Source: Haemonchus contortus (Eukaryota > Nematoda > Chromadorea > Rhabditida > Trichostrongylidae). From it: a DNA stretch of 64,000 nt. Of the stretch, positions 32,235-44,819 are shown piece after piece (positions within the stretch are counted from its first letter, which is position 1; the number at the start of each line of letters is the position of its first letter). Both the position numbers and the translations under genes were made by a program. Location of the stretch: positions 27,325,459-27,389,458 of the forward strand of contig LS997564.1 of NCBI GenBank assembly GCA_000469685.2. Direction: 5' to 3'. The notes beneath the pieces were generated by a model, which had not been told where the DNA came from, did not search any database, and saw only the letters and a list, made by a program, of their open reading frames with translations.

Positions 32235-34500
32235 AATAGATCATCTTAACCCGAATGAGAGCTGATGCTTGTTGGTAACATTTGAGTTATGGTAACGATG
32301 ATTCTGAAGACGCTGTTAACTATAAAACTTAGGAGCAGCTATTCTGAAGTTGTTCACCTTGATGACCTTACTACACCAAAACGCTCTGAAAAAGGTGCCG
32401 GAACTTTGAGCTCCCATTCAAGTTGATCCTTCCCCCTTTGTTCCGCCTACATATGTAGTTGATGATATCGGGTACCCCATCAGGGACCTGATTTTTCTAT
32501 AAGGTCATCTGAGATCGCCCTAAAAATCTACTAGGGCTCGAAATAGCCTAGAAGGCTCCTGTCATTCAACCTACAATTTCACTTGACCTCCTTGTCCTGT
32601 TTGGGTCACAACGAACTTAAAACTTTCTCCCCATGGGAAGGGAGAGGCCATGGGAGGGGAGAGGAAAATAGAATTTTAACGAATTTGTGACACCTCAAGG
32701 TCTTTCACACTTTCAAAACTGAGATTCTTTCAATGGGAATAAATTGTTCACATTGATTTTGCTAGTATCATGTTTAGACCGTAACGAATTCCCGAAACTG
32801 GGAAACGTCCCCGGATACCCTCCCAAAAATGCCTAAGTTCGCTGTTGCCAAGAAAAAAATCTATTAGGCTTCTCATTTATGAAGGATACAGTAGTTATGA
32901 GGCATAAAATTGATATGAAAGAAGTGTCCCTCTAATTATTTCCACTAAAGCTGTACGAAGGATATCTAATGTAAATAGAAGGCATCTATTCCGTCCTCAT
33001 TCTTTTTCATCGTCCCAATACGTTCCTTAGAGCCCACCAAACCGTTTTCCTTTCCCATCGGCTGTTCATTCGAGGTACCCACGCTTGGGCTAAAAACGAC
33101 AGACAGCGTTTAGGTTTCATTGTGTGTCCCTCGACGGGTCCTATGTTTATTTTACGTTTTTCGCCTCTCGGCGGGTTTCATCGCAAGTTGTAAGGAGGCC
33201 GAGATGAAGAACGGGGACAGCTTAGGCGCTCGCCACCTCGAACTCACGAATCACCCGAGAAACAACTCGCGCGCGTCAACTGTCATTTTTCTTCCTATAT
33301 GATTGCTCACGTTACAGTGGACCTGATAAGTAAACAAGGTTCAAAGGGAGTTTGTCAACAATGTGGTCAATACCTTATAATAGGTGAGATATCAGAATGC
33401 TGCTCAAAGAAAAAGGGTCGTATTCGGGTTAATATGACCTAGAGATGAAGGTCCTATGACTGTTATGGACGATAGAACACACATTCGGGTTCGAGCCCGT
33501 TCATAACCGAGGATTTTGCGACCGCACTAAACTCTATCAAATATTTCCGGAGAAAAAGAAAACTCATACTCGCAACATCCATTTTGCGATATGAAAATAT
33601 TCGGGATAGGAAAGGCAGACCAAAAATTCCCTCTCTGTAGGAGGCCTCCACGGGAAGGGACGTGACTTTCGAATTCAGGGGAACCTAACTAGGCCCTGAT
33701 TTCTAATTATCATGAGCCAATGTCTTTCTTAATGGTCCATCTGTGGACAAACTCTTCTGGGGAGAAAAATACTCAAATAAAAAAGGTGTTTTTAGGTAAC
33801 CGTGAGCTACGTGATAGTAGTAGAGGATGGGTGTCTGCACTTAGTGCGTGGACTTCGCCCCTGCTCTGAACCTATCGTCTAGACCAATTTTCGAAATGCT
33901 TGAGCTAAACAATAAGGAAGCTTTATCAAGAAAAACTCGTAAAACTGGGGTCATCAGGTGAAAAGGAGATCCATTCCTCTCTCATATCAGTGTTAGCATA
34001 ATTCTCTAGCTCCTTTACTACGCTGGATTGCGCTTAGGAGCAGGACAAATGAGAAAATAGTCGATCACCTTCCTCATTGTATGTTTAACGTATGTTTTAT
34101 TTCCCCCTTGATGATCCGTTACATCTGGAAAATCGATCTCGCGCAAACTCGAATGGAGTAAGGATTTTCTGTAATCTCTGACTTTTATATATGGAGAGGA
34201 AGTTAGCCCTCGCTGTAGTCCCTTTTTCAGCAAAAATTTCCAGCATCATTCTAGAAGAGAACAAAGGCCATAATAATCCAGCGAGATACTGATCCTACAA
34301 GACAGTCTTATGAATACTGTTTACCCCTTTAGTTTTTGGTATTGTGCTAAAATTACTGCAATAGTGCTAATGTAAAATAAGAAGATAAGAGCTAAATTTT
34401 CGGTAACCTATCACTCCTCTTGAGACCTCAGCTCGGTGTGGGATTGGAGTGGTTTTTGGCGGTTTAGTAAACAGAACATATCCCACAGAAGCGAATTTCT
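32235..34500. other. No gene recognised; one T-arm-like motif
   Basis: CGGGTTCGAGCCCG at 33487-33500 pairs as a perfect small hairpin and resembles a B box, without the rest of a tRNA. Nothing else is supported. Confidence 0.35.
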
Positions 34501-34571
34501 AGTTTGAATTTAGCATGAATCATGTTGTACAAAGACACCGCACTAGCTTCAGTGCTACTGCCCACTCGGAT

Positions 34572-34713
34572 GCAATCTGGAGCTACACAGTTCTGAAGAT
34601 CCTAGAAAGAGCCGAAGCGGAGGGAACGGGTAGGGCTAGTCCACCTTGCATGTGGGCAGCATGTTCTCAGAAATTCTTCCTAGGATCTTCAGAACTGTCT
34701 AGCTCCAGATTGC
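34572..34713. repeat. Near-perfect 34-bp inverted repeat (142-bp hairpin)
   Basis: GCAATCTGGAGCTA... at 34572-34605 is matched base for base by the complement of 34680-34713, with a single C/G difference at arm position 15. The loop is 74 bp. It is either the remains of a very small fold-back transposon or a transcribed hairpin (small-RNA precursor-like). Confidence 0.8.
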
Positions 34714-34719
34714 CACGGA

Positions 34720-37260
34720 AGCGAAGAAAAATTTGCTTTGACGGTCAAATAACCTTAAAATTCATGGGTACAAGTTTTCAAATAAATCAGCTATCCTAGG
34801 CCAGCTGTGTAGCTCACCAACGGTCGTGTTCGTGGATGGGTTTCAGAGGTTCTCCTGGGATTAGCATGGTGTTTTGCTTTTGTTACCGAATGAGTTGTAA
34901 AGTTCAGTGAGCTGTCCTCGTGAAGCTTCAGACTTCTTGCATGAGCCTGCGAAGTAGATATGACTAGGGGTCAGCTTTGAAAGAGCTCAACATGGGAATG
35001 GTTTGTATGACCTCAACGGTCATTTCTCGTTCTTGGATGATCTTTGAATACAATATGGACTAATTCTAGCTATACTTCCCAAGTTCCCGGACAGCTCCCA
35101 GGCTTTTTTCCAAGCTTTAGTAGACTTTTAGGTCTACCTTCTTACTGTTTTTGCCAGTTCTTTTCCCCGTTGGGCATGGACTCGTATTTATGCATTGCTC
35201 AAGAGCACTGGTTGCACTCTAAAGGGAGGATCTAATGCGTCGAGCTCGAGCCTTGAGTGTTCCATAGGTTTCTCTCTCGGTTTTTCCCGCATCTGTGCTC
35301 TATTTGCTCTCAAACAGCCACAGAGCCGTTGGTTGACCAGTCGAATATGTTCGCCGGGAGAGCACGCAAGCCGGCCCCGTGCACTTGCTCGTAACCAACT
35401 CAGAACCATTCGGAGCACCCAAACCTCATTAGGGACTACTATATGGACTCCTAGAAGAACTTCTTCACTATGGCTAGTATGATGTTTTGCTGTTGTCATC
35501 GCCGTCGTCGTACGTATCCAATTATAGAACCAGTTCTCAGGCGAATGTCCAGCGCTACGTTAAGCAAATCTCGCAAAGACCTTTGAACATTCGCTTTGAT
35601 CTTTCCAGGAAAGAGAAAGGAGGGGATAAAACTTGCAAGTGCAACTTTCGAGTTTATAGCTACAACCACATTTGTGCAGACTTTTTATGGGAACTTCAAT
35701 TTTCCATACTTTTGAGGGTTTTCTTTTCTTGACGGTTCTATTCACAATACAATTACTACTTCAGTAAATGGCACCCATATCTGCTCTGTTGTTGCTGGGT
35801 GCCATTCACATCTGGGACAGGTACACTTTCCAGTTACCTTTTTGAGATGCACGTAGGCTTAGAAGAGTAGCATTTGGGAGAGCCGCCTGTCGCCCGATTC
35901 ACCCTAACTTTCTTCAATTCTGTTGTACAAACGTATTCTCGCTTCTACTGTCTAGCATTGAGCATCATTACCATCCCTCTTTGCGGAAGTAAAGTTTATG
36001 GCATATTCTCGGAAGGCAACAAACACCCTCAGCGATTCTTGTCGTCGGGAAGTACATGGCGCACCCCTACAAAATCGTGCATCCCTATGCTTTTGTTCCT
36101 TTTTTTGTCTACTCTCAAGCTTTTTGTGGAAGTTTTCGGAGGAGAATGGTAAGAGGCTGACTGACGAGGCTTTTGATTCTAACTCTAAAGGGATTTACTG
36201 TTCCGTTAGCCCTCTCTCATTTCCCCCTCTACCCTTCCCTCTAAAAGAAAGGGAAATGATATCGTGGGGAAGTGATGCTTGGGCGGTCACAGCTTAAGCA
36301 TGACTGCTGCCTACCTGGGGATCACGTTAAAGCCGTTCCTCAAGGTGCATCATCTCACAAAAGCAACACATGTGCCTGTTTACTGGTAACCACCGTCGTC
36401 GGCCAAACTAGTCTCTTTCATGGCTGACCATGCAACACAAGCCGAAACCTGCATACAGGAAATCGTCGGCCATCCTTTTTCCCCCATTCAGCCTTCCTTC
36501 CCACATCGTCGCCCTAAAACGTCTAGACAAATCCCATCTAGAGGTTGTTATAGTTTTGTTTTGACCAACCATTTCTGCAGGGCTTGATCGTTTTGCCGGC
36601 TATCGGTCATTACCTCATCGTATCATTGATTACTCTTCGGTATATATACTTTATGACAAGTTCGCAGGTTGTGGTCCTTTTTGAAAGGTGCTTTTCGAAA
36701 CCCATGTATTCAAATACATAAACCCATTTGCTTCTTTGAGCTTTTGCCGCCTTTTGGGCTATAATTTGGGTTCCCACATAAATAGAATCATATTTTCATA
36801 TTATGGAATTAGTTATGGATTTTCAAGCATTTTTCCTTTAAACATTGTTATGCCGTAATGGCATAGTGAAAGGATTAAAGCATGGGAACAAAATGATAAT
36901 GGCTATAGTGGTGCTATCACTGGACTGACATTTTTTAAAAGCAAAGCCTACACTTCCAGGAAAGGTTTCAGTAGGGTGAACCCAATGGATCACCATATTG
37001 GTGTGGTCCTTCGAGGGAGAACATGGAAGATGGGTCCAGATTTGTGGGTTCCCATGTCATCCAGCTGAACATGCTCGGGACCCAGTGATAGCTAGAACGA
37101 TGAGACCCATGCTTGCTTGAACTCTTTGGACGATCCTTTCCCTTTTACTTCTCACTTCCCCTTCATTTTGTTGGCATTCTGTCACTGATTCCCGTGAAAT
37201 ATCCTTTTGATTTTCCTCCAGCCATGTCTCACGATAGTAAAGAGTGAAGAATGGATCTTT
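34720..37260. other. No gene confidently recognised
   Basis: Overlapping ORFs at 35188-35499 are open on both strands. The minus reading includes LRASARGRLACSPGEHIRLV and the plus reading is Ser-rich. I could not decide whether either is real. The rest is non-coding. Confidence 0.3.
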
Positions 37261-37263
37261 GGC

Positions 37264-37496
37264 GATCAATCCCGTTTTTGGATGCCCCATGAATTCGACT
37301 TCCATTCAGAATCGTTTTGATGTTTGAATGTGTATGTGGCCTATACAAGCCAGTGCTTCTATCCCACTAGACGAGTCTCGTACTCTTTTACCATCAGAGA
37401 GGTAAAGATTGAGCTGAGGCGGTATCATTATGAGATTCTATCCCTGGACCATGTATGCAATAGTGAGCTACTTGGCACTATCCCACCTCCTTCTTC
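37264..37496 (-). repeat. tRNA-derived SINE, family 1, copy D (reverse)
   Basis: On the minus strand the head is GGAGGTGGGATAGTGCCAAG, with GCATACATGGTCCAGGGATA after it. The body follows with GAGACTCGTCTAGTGGGA, AGCACTGGCTTGTATAGGCC and CGATTCTGAATGGAAGTCG, ending GGGATTGATCGCC. An 82-codon minus-strand frame (37305-37057) starts in this SINE and runs beyond it. I treat its start as fortuitous. Confidence 0.75.
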
Positions 37497-37499
37497 ATA

Positions 37500-39890
37500 G
37501 TGAAAATATCTAACTGGTGATAATATAGCAATGTAAGGATTATTCAAGATAATCCGCAGGTAGCTTCTAGCACATTGTAGAGCCCGAATACATGTTTTGC
37601 CAGTATACAGGAGGTTAACCGGAAGCCAGATTTGTGAGTTCCCATGCCATCCAATACCTAAATATTACCCTGAACCCAATGTTCCATGTAGGTGACGCGG
37701 ACCTTTTTTCACCTCTATTTGATGCTTCATCCATGCTAATACCTCAGTTCGATTTATGTATGTGTCAAAGGTGGTGAGAAGTTTAATCACTCCCATGAAT
37801 CATGGCTTCTTGCCCGGCTTTTCGAAGTTGTTGACTCAATGACAATTCTGATCAATAACAGCGAATCTGTTGGAGCTGGAACTGTCAGACTTCAAACTTC
37901 GTTTTATTTCCTTTTTTGATTTCAGCCTTCTGGAATCCCTTTCCTTTTGGGACGAGGGATTTTGAACGGCGAACTTGGGGTTTTTCGAGAGTTCCAATCT
38001 TGCAAACGAATTGTTGCTACAAATTGTTTTCATTTCATCTGTGGCTTTGTCGCTGAACTTTGATTACAGACCTATTGTCTGACAGGAAGTTTTACCTTCC
38101 CAACTACTTTTAAGTTCAGAGTCCATCCTTCCTGGAAAAGAATTTTATTGAATTGTTTTTAGCAGCTTCTCATAGAATAAACAACCGTTTTTCGTTGGAC
38201 AGATGATGCTGCCTTCTGGTAGAAAGTCTAATGTCTCTTTCGATCCCGTACTCTATCTCCCCATCGAGCTTATTTTCCTCGGCCATCCCGTCCACATCTG
38301 TGTTTTCTGTAAAACTCTGTTTTTCCACTTCACCACACTAAAAAGTTCCAAATGTTTAGAGAAGGGAAATTTTTCCCACCAATCGCAAACAACGATCCTC
38401 CCTCTTCACTTTCGTACTGCATAGTTCATGATTCTTTTCGAAGAGGAAAGCTTGCGAATCTCATGAGAAGGAAAGCTGATTCACGCAAGACCTGCAAATT
38501 ACAATGTTCGGCCTCGGCCAAGTTGTACCTACGATCCTAGTGGTCCTCACGTTATACTGACCGATAATTTCCCAAAGCTACGGTGAAGGCCGTAAGAAAG
38601 CTGCTCGGATTTGGTACCCGAGGGACTAAGCACAGGGCTTGGCTGGGGACGGACGACACCTGAATCTTCTCCGCGCCGTGGCCTTTGCCTATCCTTTTGG
38701 ATGGAGTCGTATAGTTGGTTGTTGGTTAAGTAGAACAGTTAATGGGAAAAGGCTAATCAAAATGGAGTAAAAAAAAACCAAGGAGACACTTTCGGCTCAA
38801 AGTCTAACTGTTTGCCAGTTTTTGAGATTTCATCTCCTACTTGAACGAATCTACCTTTATCCTTGACTGCAGCTGCAGACGGGAGTCACCTCCACTGGGC
38901 GATCTCTCTGTGAATCCTTCATCCTTTCTTCATTCATGTAAACGGTTTCAGAATAGACACCGTTCGAAGTAAGGCACACCTCCGAGAGTATGAAATGAAT
39001 AAATAATCAAACTAGAAATCCCAGGGAAATTGGCAGACTACACTTTAGCCTGTGTCTGTCGATCGATTGGAAATCGGCTTTTCAGTTTTCTGCGATTAGT
39101 TGATTACCCGAGAAATGGAAGCAAATCCTCTAACGGTCCAATCCATTGGCTATGAAAGTAGGAGCATACCCGTTGCCTTCGGAAACCCTTCGCTCAGGAA
39201 GATCCTACTCAGAAAATTTTCAGTGAAATCATAGGTAAAATCTTACCCAGTGTGGCAATATTGATCCATGGAAATGGTTTTATCGAGAATTTCTCTCCAT
39301 GTGACTTTCATTTCAATAGTGTACATTTTACTTGAATGGTTTGCTTCTACATGCGATCTGTTTGCCTAGGTTTGTAATAGATACCTTTCACTTAAGGGAC
39401 GGCTTGTATTACAACTTGAGCAAACAAAATGTAACCGGTTTTTTATGTCTTTCATGTTACCGGGATCGCTATTCGGGAAACTGCCTATGGGGCTATACAG
39501 TGTTTTTATGAAATCTCCAAAAATTTCTCCGAAATTTCATTCAAATCACTTTAGAGAAGTAGAAAGCACTTGGAGGAATTCCGAAAGGCAGACGATAACA
39601 GATTGCATTAATAAAGTACTAACTCGTCCTTTATCGCTTCCCTCCTCTATTCCACCTAGCTACTTCCAAAAGAACTACCCATACTGAGTTCACCTACTTT
39701 TTTTCATTCACGTTTAAAGGGGGTAAGGGTAAAACCAAAACAGCAATTTGAATAAGTAAGCAGCTCTTGATTCCAACCTATAAAGGGTAATCAGATCTAC
39801 AGCTTAATAGCGGCTTTGATCGGCCATTTTTTCATCATGCATTTCTGTTCACCTATGTTTCCAGCGTTGAGGTTTCCTAAAATAGCAAAT
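37500..39890. other. No gene recognised
   Basis: CCAGATTTGTGAGTTCCCAT at about 37626 repeats a stretch at about 37037 (one base different), pointing to another dispersed repeat. A Lys/Ser-rich minus frame (38033-37836) has no supporting splice sites. Confidence 0.3.
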
Positions 39891-39900
39891 AAGGGGCTTT

Positions 39901-39966
39901 TACTGGTATACTAGCACTACTAGTATACTAGTAAGAGTACTTTCCAGCACTTTACCAGTATACTAT
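39901..39966. repeat. Cluster of ACTAGTATACTAGT-type palindromes
   Basis: CTGGTATACTAG, then CTAGTATACTAG, then CCAGTATACT occur within 65 bp. The central ACTAGTATACTAGT (about 39919-39932) is a perfect 14-bp palindrome. It could extrude as a small cruciform. Confidence 0.6.
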
Positions 39967-39969
39967 GCG

Positions 39970-42900
39970 TAGGATATACTTTGGGCTACTTTATAGAAAA
40001 TACTTTGGGCCTCTATTTTGTCAATGTTTGCTTAAACTATAGCCTGTACTTACGGCAATTAACTGAGTACTTCTTGATCGGCTCAGAAGAAAAGGTTTTA
40101 TACTTCGCATACGTAATGCTATGTTAATGTAGAACAGAGTACCTGTGCATGGCGCATTCCTAGGATTTATTAGTCTACGCTTTTCAGCACTGCTATTTTC
40201 GTTGTGCCAATACTTGTTGATCAATTGGTCACTTTTGAGATGGAAAATTTCTGTGGTCCTATGAAATGAATGGTGACATTACCTACTCAAAGGTATTATG
40301 CTGGTTTCCTGAACGCATGGGACTTTGTTTGCGATAAACATCAGTTCCATCCTACTTTTTCCGTGGTTTTCTCTGTCATATTCCTTACAGTATCAGATTG
40401 ATTTTCCTAACTCTTTCTTCGAACTCGAGCTCGCTCCTCTCCTTAATTCTCTCAGAGCTCCTTTCATTCGTCGTGTTCACGATTCCCTCACTTAGGATCT
40501 CTGCCATACCCCGACACCTGCTCAAAAACCTTACTTGAGCCAAAAAATAATTGTGGGTCAAAGTTCAAGAACTTCTTCCCCACTGACATCATTAGAGCAT
40601 GCATATTCGTTTGATACAGCTACTTGCCCATAATGATGAATAAGCTAAACCACAACCTTCGAGAGGCCATTCCATTAGTATGAATTTCTTTTCGAGGAAT
40701 TTTGGCTTTATGATTCAAGGACAACCTAACTGATAACATTATCTCGGTGAGACTACGGTAGGTCGATGTTCAGGCGGCAAACGAACGCTTCGTTATCATG
40801 ACGGCACGGCGAAACATTCGGCGCTCTATTTTTGTGCCAATGTACTTTGGATGACACATAGAAGTCGAATTGTCTCTTTTTAGTCCAAAAATTTGAGGAA
40901 ACTACCAAACCTCCGGAAAAGGAGCATTTGCAAGCTCTTTACAGAACACTTGCCCAGACGAAAGTCCTACAATCAAGCCTACTTAGCGATACTTTGAGTA
41001 GGTTGGTCCGACGGGGCCAGAAAGGAGAGCTGTCATTGTAAGGTTTATTAGGCACAACAACTGAGGACAGATGACATGATGCTTGGGAATCTTAAACTGA
41101 ATTTACTTTTGGCTTTTTTTCTGAGATACGCCTCCTATTGTCTTATGTCGGGACAAAGAAGTGGCCATAATCTGTGCTCGCTCTAAGGTACCTCCATGAA
41201 GAGTCAACAATGAGCTGAACTGATGTAAATAGTAGCATTTTGCAAACTAACCACCTACCTGTACTTCCTGTACCTGGACTTACCTGTACTTCCACCTAGA
41301 TTGTAGATGAAGGAGAAACTGTACCGAAGAGGGAGAGCAGGATCAGCTCCAACAATGTTCATCACTTTCCTACTGGTTTTTTACCCACTGCCATTCACAG
41401 CCCTCATTTTCGGAAGAATCCTCTGACTCGTGCGGTGAAGTCAAGATGCCACTAGTCCGTACTGCGTGGCCAAGTCATCTGCCCTAGGATGTACCGGAAT
41501 AACCATGAACGACCCTGATCGTTCGGTGGTTTGAATCCCTATGGCAGAAGAAGTGCATTCATTAAGAACTGTTGTTTTCGTTTTTACTAGATGCTGCCCT
41601 GATTCAAACTCTGGTGGAAAATAATCACGCCATCGAACTTGTGTGGTGATAAAAGCTCATTTTCTGATTATCAGTCGCACATCTGTTTTCGCCTTATAGG
41701 CGTACGCTTGGCCAAGTGCAAGAAAAAAAGCTATCGCTCGTCGACATATTAACATCTCGAGCAGAACAGTCAGTCGCTATCAGAAGAATTTGATGCAATC
41801 TGCTCTGAGATGTCGCCTGAGATGCTGACACAAAGGAATTCGCCAATAATTGTACGTTTGAGGTCATAATCGCTTCTCTGTAAGCTGGTCGAGGTTTGGG
41901 TGGAATCTTCTAGAGATTCTGAGGCTTTAATGAAGAATGTTACGACATTTATCTATTTGGTCGTGTATGGTAGTGGGAAGAAGCTTTTGAAGCTTTCAAA
42001 CACCTCTACTTCTACATTCCCTGCTTCTAGAGATGAAACGAGAATGGAAGAGTTCCAATGCTGACCAGCTGGGCGATGAGAGTAGTGGTGGGGTAGCTCG
42101 CTCAGAATCGTTCAGCTCGTCCAGCTTTTTGTGGATACTCGCATAGCAGTCTTTGTTCTGACCACCCATGTTGGTGCTTCCCGTCGAAGCTTGGGCGATA
42201 CCATTCGAAAGTGGCATTGTGTGGCTGGCGGAATAGTCCGTCGTGTGGTTCCGTTCTGTGTGAGGCTGTGGCAGAATAGACAGCGTGGGAATTTGAAAAA
42301 GAAAGGAGAGAAACAGCCGAGTTCAGCGTTCCACTCAACCATATTGTTAACGCAGCCCATCCCGGGGGGTCGTCTATAATTTGAAAGAAGCTTCTTGAAG
42401 CTCTTCATGGCCAATCTTAGAAGTAGAAGCAGTGCGTATAACTTCTACATCACTGGAGGATTCAAAGGCATCTTTCAAGACAACGGGATGGTACCATCAG
42501 AAGTGATTATTTAGGCATGATTACCCAAGTGGTGACTCAGCGAGAAATGGGGAAAGGAATGTCACTACTGAGGGCCAATTGACCCAAAATGATCATTAAT
42601 TGTTTTCGTTTCAGAAAAACTCAACTATCGAGTCATCTAAATAGTAATAGGGTAGATTTTAGAGGAATATGTTTACCTTCTGTACAGCGAGAGAAGCATT
42701 TATCTGTTTACATATTGACCTAGTGGGCTCAGGATCCTGGTCTACCAACATTTATCCTTTTGGAATACATGTAGACACCCTGAAAGATAAATGTCCAAAG
42801 TACTCGGGAAATTATGCATTTACTCAATCGCCAACCTAATATAATGTAAAAAATTGATACAAAATAAAGCAGCTACCAGTCAGTCTGGGCTGAAGGGATT

Positions 42901-43720
42901 CTGTCGTTGTTCGTTGATGTTGTAGACATACATTGCAATGGTGTAGACATACTTTGCACTTGTATTTACTCTACATAAATGGAGCTCGTGCAGCTTCCTG
43001 CCGCGACGATTCAGAAAAGTAAACAATTATCTCATTAAAACACTTTCAAAAACAATTAAATTGACAAAAAATCTATCATATACTAAGAATTTGTATATGC
43101 TAGTAGTGAAAGGTTTGAGTGGGACTGTCTTGAACGACCTCAGTTCCTGGGTTGAATGAAATCAATAACTGAACTGATTGGGCCGTGCCAGGTTCCGTAG
43201 TCGTTCCCACTTCTGAAAGAATTAATTATCCCACAGATTCTTCCAATCGAAATCAAAAAAGAGACATTTCAGCTGGGCAGTTCTCTTGGGACAAGCCACG
43301 CATTCGACTCACAGTAGAATCGTGAGAATATTTGAACTCCTGCTGGCATGGTTCCATGAAGGATGAAGGATTAAGCTTGTATGAGTGAGCATCATTAGTG
43401 AGAACAAAGTAGAAATATCCCTGACCTGTCCGCTACCTCATCCAGGACCATTTTTTTCAGATATCTAGTCTTTTTCGTCTGTCTATTCAGCAACTCAGCG
43501 GCTGCTGCTCAGGAATTACCTTGCTAGTGAATTAGAAGCACCTAACTACTAGTGGCTATGCCCCACTTACACTTACTGGAGCCTATGTCTCCCAAATGTC
43601 ATGCTAGTTTATGTCGAGCTACACGAAAATTCCTCCTTCCCCAATGTTTCCATGTGATTCTCCCACAAGAGGGACGGTTTTAAAATGGCTCTTAACACGG
43701 CGCATAATTAGTGGGACTTC
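39970..43720. other. No gene recognised
   Basis: Contains a short minisatellite-like run of acctgtacttcc (about 41258-41300), a possible tRNA-Ser-like relic (41464-41545), and a direct repeat of gtgtagacatac (about 42940-42957). Overlapping frames at 41996-42414 lack splice support. Confidence 0.3.
41464..41545 (+). repeat. tRNA-Ser-like relic
   Basis: GTGGCCAAGT resembles a type II tRNA A box, and GGTTTGAATCC is a B-box match about 60 bp later. That spacing fits a long variable arm. I could not pair the acceptor ends, so this is a relic at most. Confidence 0.2.
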
Positions 43721-43729
43721 TCTCCCATG

Positions 43730-44400
43730 ACAGAGATGGCTGGCTCATCATGCGGATCGCCGAAGCGGTCGCATTTTTCTCGCAAATCACGAATCTCGGG
43801 GGGTTACGGTAGGATGAGCTGTCAGCACTATGTTGAGATTATGCGTGTGGAGCGACGGGCGCATCTCACCCCAGTGCGGCCGTGGGCACGGGCAGCGTCT
43901 GCTGCTGACGCTGATAGCTGGCAGCTTCAACCGCTCTGCGTCGGCAACGGCACAACTCCTGGCGGCGTTGGCCTAGTTTTTGTCTCACTGGAGCCTCTTG
44001 TCCATTTGATCTTGCTGTCATCTTTCGAGGAGGTTCAGGAGTCGAAGTTCCCAGCCTTTCTGTGGGACTGGGTCCTTACTCTCGAAAACTCACTTCTTTT
44101 TGACAGATCTTCCTTCAATTTTGCTCTATACCTTCACCAGGACCATCTCTTGCTCCTTCTCTGTCGTCTGGTTCATCGAATGATTCCTCCCTACCAACTC
44201 CAAGAATTCAGGCAGGTTAGGTATTCCCGCTACCCCTACATTCATTTGGATTGACTGGGAACCACCTTTGTCATGGTCGGTAAGGGAGAACAGTAGGCCA
44301 CCTTCGCTCATCAAACTGTCACTAAATCCAAAGCTCTTCCTTTTCACTTTTACAGGCACCCCCTGCTGGTTCACTCCACCGCTTGTCATGTACGGCAATC
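43730..44400 (-). CDS. Possible multi-exon minus-strand gene in a GC-richer block
   Basis: Three minus-strand pieces can be read. The first (44398 to about 44137) reads MPYMTSGGVNQQGVPVKVKR...FSLTDHDKGGSQ and has donor-like GTGAAGG after VL. The second (about 44062-43870) reads PEPPRKMTARSNGQEAPVRQ, QRRQELCRCRRRAVEAA, and ends TLPVPTAALG with a donor GTGAGA. The third starts after GCTGACAG (about 43824) and reads SSYRNPPRFVICEKNATASA to a stop. Phases between the second and third fit, but those between the first and second do not with the obvious sites. Two long plus-strand frames (43727-44254 and 44268-44816) overlap, so strand is not settled. No family is recognised. Confidence 0.22.
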
Positions 44401-44819
44401 TTCACAGGGCACATTTGCAACCAGTCAGTCTCCTTTCCAGTTTCATCTCTTCACAGCAGCCCATCAGCTATGGCGGCTATGGCGGCTTTAGCGCGTTGTT
44501 TGTTGTTGTTGATGTGCATGTGCTGAGAGGAGAGTGGAATGCTCTCTTCCCCCGGGTGAATTCTGGTTTTTCTCCCCAGTCAACCACCGTATCCCCGAGG
44601 TGCTTCGTCGTCTTCGCCCGCTGCGTGCGTCTTTCCAGCTCTCTCCTGATCTGCCACAATTTCCAGCCTTCGCCATCCCCGAACACCGTGACCAGTGAAA
44701 GCTGTGGCGTTGGCGTCAACAAGGACTCGCTTCAACTTCTACAATTCGACAACTTGATACTTTTGCGACCAGAAATCAACGTGAGTTCACTCGCTTCTGT
44801 ATTTCAGCAGGCTTGAAAA

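Noticed and set aside
41990..42400. agaagctt-ttgaagct motif pair as an inverted repeat
   Set aside because: The motif is itself partly palindromic, and pairing does not extend beyond about 17 bases, so chance is enough.
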